This document shows positions 6,201 to 8,268 of a DNA stretch of 8,268 bases, piece after piece. Position numbers and translations under genes: made by a program. This DNA comes from Paracoccaceae bacterium. GTDB taxonomy: Bacteria; Pseudomonadota; Alphaproteobacteria; Rhodobacterales; Rhodobacteraceae. How positions within the stretch are numbered: the stretch's first letter is position 1; every line of letters begins with the position of its first letter. The notes below the pieces were generated by a model that saw only the letters and a program-made list of their open reading frames with translations, had not been told where the DNA came from and ran no database searches. The stretch covers positions 1 to 8,268 of the forward strand of contig JAASTF010000132.1 in the NCBI GenBank assembly GCA_021767525.1, given 5' to 3'.

Positions 6201-6922
6201 GCCGCATTCCCGCGCTGGACATAGCGCGCAGCCTGGCGCTGCTGCTGATGGCGGTGTTTCATTTCACCTTTGACCTGGAAATGTTCGGGCTGATCGCGCC
6301 CGGCACCATCACGTCGCGTCCTTGGGCGATGTTTGCCGACGGGATTGCGGGCAGTTTCCTGTTCCTGTCGGGCGTGTCGCTGTGGCTGGCCCACGGGCGC
6401 GGCCTGCGCTGGGCGGCGTTCTGGCGGCGGCTGGCGATGGTGGCGGGGGCGGCGGCGCTGGTCAGCCTGGCCACATGGATCGCCATGCCCCATGTCTTTG
6501 TCTTTTTCGGCATCCTGCATTGCATTGCTCTGGCCGGGCTGATCGGCGCCGCCTGTCTGCGGCTGCCGGCGGTGGCGGTGCTGGGCATGGCGCTGGCCAT
6601 GATCGCCCTGCCGATGATCCAGCCCGGTCTTTTCGGCCCCGTGCCCTGGCTGGATTGGACGGGCCTGACCGCGCGGCCCCGCCCGGCGATGGACTACGTG
6701 CCCGTCTTTCCCTGGGCGGGCTGGGCGCTGGCCGGTCTGGCCGTGGCACGGATCGCCGAGCGGGCCGGGCTGATCGATGCGCTGCGCGGGCGGGGCGGGC
6801 AGGGGCGCGTCCTGCGCTGGCTGGCTTGGCCCGGACGGCACAGCCTGGCGGTTTACCTTCTGCATCAGCCGATCCTGATCGGCCTGCTATGGCTGGCGAT
6901 ACAGGCGGGCCTGGTCGCCTGA
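6197..6922 (+). CDS. DUF1624 / HGSNAT-like membrane acyltransferase
   Basis: A 241-residue integral membrane protein resembling the catalytic region of heparan-alpha-glucosaminide N-acetyltransferase (DUF1624). The eukaryotic enzyme moves acetyl from cytosolic acetyl-CoA to an amino sugar across a membrane. I estimate seven membrane segments, near residues 9-30, 44-64, 76-98, 100-119, 122-142, 168-187 and 213-236. Family-like pieces are IPALDIARSLALLLMAVFHF with His22, FFGILHCIAL with His108, FPWAGWALAG at 171-180, and GRHSLAVYLLHQP with His223. The start is taken as TTG 6197, overlapping the aminotransferase TGA; the next ATG (codon 18) would remove the first helix, and an ATG at 6134 would add a charged tail unlike the family. 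Translation is probably coupled to the aminotransferase. Bacterial substrates of this family are largely unknown, so N-acetylation of an amine is inference. Confidence 0.82.
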   Translation: MSRIPALDIARSLALLLMAVFHFTFDLEMFGLIAPGTITSRPWAMFADGIAGSFLFLSGVSLWLAHGRGLRWAAFWRRLAMVAGAAALVSLATWIAMPHVFVFFGILHCIALAGLIGAACLRLPAVAVLGMALAMIALPMIQPGLFGPVPWLDWTGLTARPRPAMDYVPVFPWAGWALAGLAVARIAERAGLIDALRGRGGQGRVLRWLAWPGRHSLAVYLLHQPILIGLLWLAIQAGLVA

Positions 6923-6932
6923 CGCGAAGCAG

Positions 6933-6961
6933 TTGATCCGAATCGAGCCTTCCCCTATGAA
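6933..6961 (+). promoter_or_regulatory. candidate sigma-70 promoter of isovaleryl-CoA dehydrogenase gene
   Basis: TTGATC at 6933-6938, a 17-base spacer, and TATGAA at 6956-6961. This is the best promoter match in the window, in a locally AT-richer stretch right after the acyltransferase stop. Predicted transcription start is about 6968, leaving a leader of about 38 bases to the ATG. Confidence 0.55.
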
Positions 6962-6962
6962 A

Positions 6963-6976
6963 TGAACAAGCGTTCA
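6963..6976. promoter_or_regulatory. candidate TetR-type operator over the start of transcription
   Basis: TGAAC (6963-6967), AAGC, GTTCA (6972-6976): a perfect 5-4-5 inverted repeat immediately after the -10 box. The form TGAACnnnnGTTCA resembles TetR-family operators of fatty-acid and branched-chain catabolic genes. A repressor bound here would block initiation. No regulator gene is visible. Confidence 0.45.
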
Positions 6977-6986
6977 ATAAACCTCT

Positions 6987-7000
6987 GGAGGAGGAGGAGG
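6987..7000 (+). promoter_or_regulatory. extended GGA-repeat ribosome-binding site
   Basis: Four and two-thirds tandem GGA units (GGAGGAGGAGGAGG) end five bases before the ATG of isovaleryl-CoA dehydrogenase. Several registers of the anti-Shine-Dalgarno can pair, giving a very strong ribosome-binding site. Confidence 0.8.
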
Positions 7001-7005
7001 CCCGC

Positions 7006-8169
7006 ATGTTCAATGCGACAATGAAATTCGACCTGGGCGAAGACGTGGCGGCGCTGCGCGACATGGTGCATCGCTGGGCGCAAGAGCGGATCAAGCCTCT
7101 GGCCGCTGAAATCGACCAGAGTAACGAATTTCCCAATCACCTGTGGCGCGAGATGGGCGAGATGGGCCTGCTGGGCGTGACCGTGGACGAGGAATTTGGC
7201 GGGGCGGGCATGTCCTACCTGGCCCACACCATCGCGGTCGAGGAAATCGCCCGCGCCAGCGCCAGCGTCAGCCTGTCCTATGGCGCGCATTCCAACCTAT
7301 GCGTCAACCAGATCAAGCTGAACGCCACCGAAGAGCAGAAACAGAAATACCTGCCCAAGCTGATCTCGGGCGAGCATATCGGCGCGCTGGCCATGTCCGA
7401 ACCCAGCGCCGGGTCCGACGTGGTGTCGATGAAACTGCGCGCCGAAAAGCGCAACGGCTATTACGTGCTGAACGGCAGCAAATACTGGATCACCAATGGC
7501 CCCGACGCCGATACACTGGTGGTCTATGCAAAGACCGACCCCGAGGCCGGCCCAAAGGGCATCACCGCCTTCATCATCGAAAAAGAGTTTGCCGGTTTCA
7601 CCCAGGGCCCGCATTTCGACAAGATGGGGATGCGCGGCAGCAATACCGGCGAGCTGGTTTTCGAGGATTGCGAAGTGCCGTTCGAAAATGTGCTGGGCGA
7701 AGAGGGCAAGGGCGTTGCGGTCCTGATGTCGGGGCTGGATTACGAGCGCGTGGTGCTGTCGGGCATCGGCACCGGCATCATGGCCGCCTGTCTGGACGAG
7801 GTCATGCCCTACATGGTCGAGCGCAAGCAATTCGGCCAAAGCATCGGCAACTTCCAGCTGATGCAGGGCAAAATCGCCGATATGTACACGGCCATGAACA
7901 GCGCGCGGGCCTATGTCTACGAGGTGGCCAAAAGCTGTGACCGGGGCGAGGTGACACGCCAGGATGCGGCGGCCTGCGTGCTTTATGCATCCGAGGTGGC
8001 GATGAGCGTGTCGCATCAGGCGGTGCAGGCCTTCGGTGGGGCCGGGTTCCTGAACGACAGCGCGGTCAGCCGCATCTTCCGCGACGCAAAGCTGATGGAA
8101 ATCGGCGCCGGCACCAGCGAAATCCGCCGTATGCTGGTCGGGCGCGAATTGATGGGCGCGATGCAGTAA
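7006..8169 (+). CDS. ivd: isovaleryl-CoA dehydrogenase (leucine degradation)
   Basis: An FAD flavoprotein of 387 residues that oxidises isovaleryl-CoA to 3-methylcrotonyl-CoA in leucine catabolism, passing electrons to ETF. It is usually a cytosolic tetramer in bacteria. The acyl-CoA dehydrogenase signatures are present: ALAMSEPSAGSDVVSM at 127-142, KYWITNG at 159-165, FDKMGMRGSNTGEL at 204-217, and QAFGGAGFLN at 341-350. Glu247 in SGLDYERVVL matches the unusual catalytic-base position of isovaleryl-CoA dehydrogenase (Glu254 in human). The C-terminal site used by medium/short-chain enzymes reads EIGAGTSE, with Gly in place of the catalytic Glu, which separates it from those enzymes. The ATG is fixed by the GGA-rich ribosome-binding site. 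A promoter and inverted repeat upstream suggest control by a repressor. A short gap without a terminator leads into the next gene, so a leu/liu operon is likely to continue. Confidence 0.95.
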   Translation: MFNATMKFDLGEDVAALRDMVHRWAQERIKPLAAEIDQSNEFPNHLWREMGEMGLLGVTVDEEFGGAGMSYLAHTIAVEEIARASASVSLSYGAHSNLCVNQIKLNATEEQKQKYLPKLISGEHIGALAMSEPSAGSDVVSMKLRAEKRNGYYVLNGSKYWITNGPDADTLVVYAKTDPEAGPKGITAFIIEKEFAGFTQGPHFDKMGMRGSNTGELVFEDCEVPFENVLGEEGKGVAVLMSGLDYERVVLSGIGTGIMAACLDEVMPYMVERKQFGQSIGNFQLMQGKIADMYTAMNSARAYVYEVAKSCDRGEVTRQDAAACVLYASEVAMSVSHQAVQAFGGAGFLNDSAVSRIFRDAKLMEIGAGTSEIRRMLVGRELMGAMQ

Positions 8170-8184
8170 GCGCGGGCCCAAGCC

Positions 8185-8268
8185 GTGACCCCGAATTTGC
8201 GCATATGGGCCCCGGTGGCCGCGCTGGTCGCGCTTGCGGGCGTTCTGGGCTGGCTGATGGGCGTGCGC
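8185..8268 (+). CDS. start of a membrane-anchored protein, cut by window end
   Basis: A GTG at 8185, fifteen bases after the ivd stop, opens a frame that stays open for 28 codons to the window edge. The residues VTPNLRIWAPVAALVALAGV and onward form an N-terminal membrane anchor (about residues 8-26), so it is an inner-membrane or signal-anchored protein. No strong Shine-Dalgarno is visible; close spacing suggests it is transcribed with ivd. There is too little sequence to name a family. Confidence 0.5.
   Translation, partial: MTPNLRIWAPVAALVALAGVLGWLMGVR

Noticed and set aside
6044..6865. Minus-strand open frame of 273 codons opposite the membrane acyltransferase gene
   Set aside because: Gln/Arg/Pro-rich translation typical of the antisense of a hydrophobic protein; the plus strand has coherent membrane helices.
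7297..8181. Minus-strand open frame of 294 codons opposite ivd
   Set aside because: His/Gly/Ala-rich shadow of a well-identified acyl-CoA dehydrogenase gene, with no family features.

Overview
The window reads as chromosomal DNA of a GC-rich Gram-negative alphaproteobacterium, most likely Rhodobacteraceae (Roseobacter/Paracoccus-like). This rests on the very high GC content, a Kdo transferase (LPS makers only), the leucine-catabolic acyl-CoA dehydrogenase, and a small lipoprotein family I associate with that group. The family assignment is inference; no marker gene is present. There are nine genes, two of them cut by the window edges. I see no rRNA, tRNA, CRISPR array, insertion sequence or phage gene.

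Layout. (1) 1-448, minus: 5' part of a Kdo transferase gene (waaA). It overlaps by 4 bases the end of (2) moaA (445-1455, minus), the radical-SAM enzyme of molybdenum cofactor synthesis. (3) 1539-2036, plus: a small alanine/proline-rich lipoprotein, divergent from moaA. A pair of tandem perfect hairpins (2046-2098) separates it from (4) an AlkD-like DNA alkylation repair gene (2101-2787, minus). Divergent from that is (5) a phosphoglycolate phosphatase of the HAD family (2905-3576, plus). Its stop codon overlaps the stop codon of (6) an MmgE/PrpD-family gene (3573-4880, minus). A 120-base divergent region with a perfect 19-base palindrome separates it from (7) a DegT/DnrJ-type PLP aminotransferase (5001-6200, plus). 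This is translationally coupled through TTGA to (8) a seven-helix membrane acyltransferase of the HGSNAT/DUF1624 type (6197-6922, plus). After an 83-base promoter region comes (9) isovaleryl-CoA dehydrogenase (7006-8169, plus), followed by the start of a membrane-anchored protein that runs off the window (8185 onward).

How the genes work together. Most are housekeeping: envelope LPS, Mo cofactor, base-excision repair, phosphoglycolate salvage and leucine degradation. The least ordinary part is 3573-6922. There an MmgE/PrpD enzyme, with Gln where the family normally has its last active-site His, faces a DegT aminotransferase across a candidate operator. The aminotransferase in turn is coupled to a membrane acyltransferase. 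A route in which an amine is made by transamination and then acylated at the membrane is possible but is inference only. I found no clear evidence of a wholly new system.
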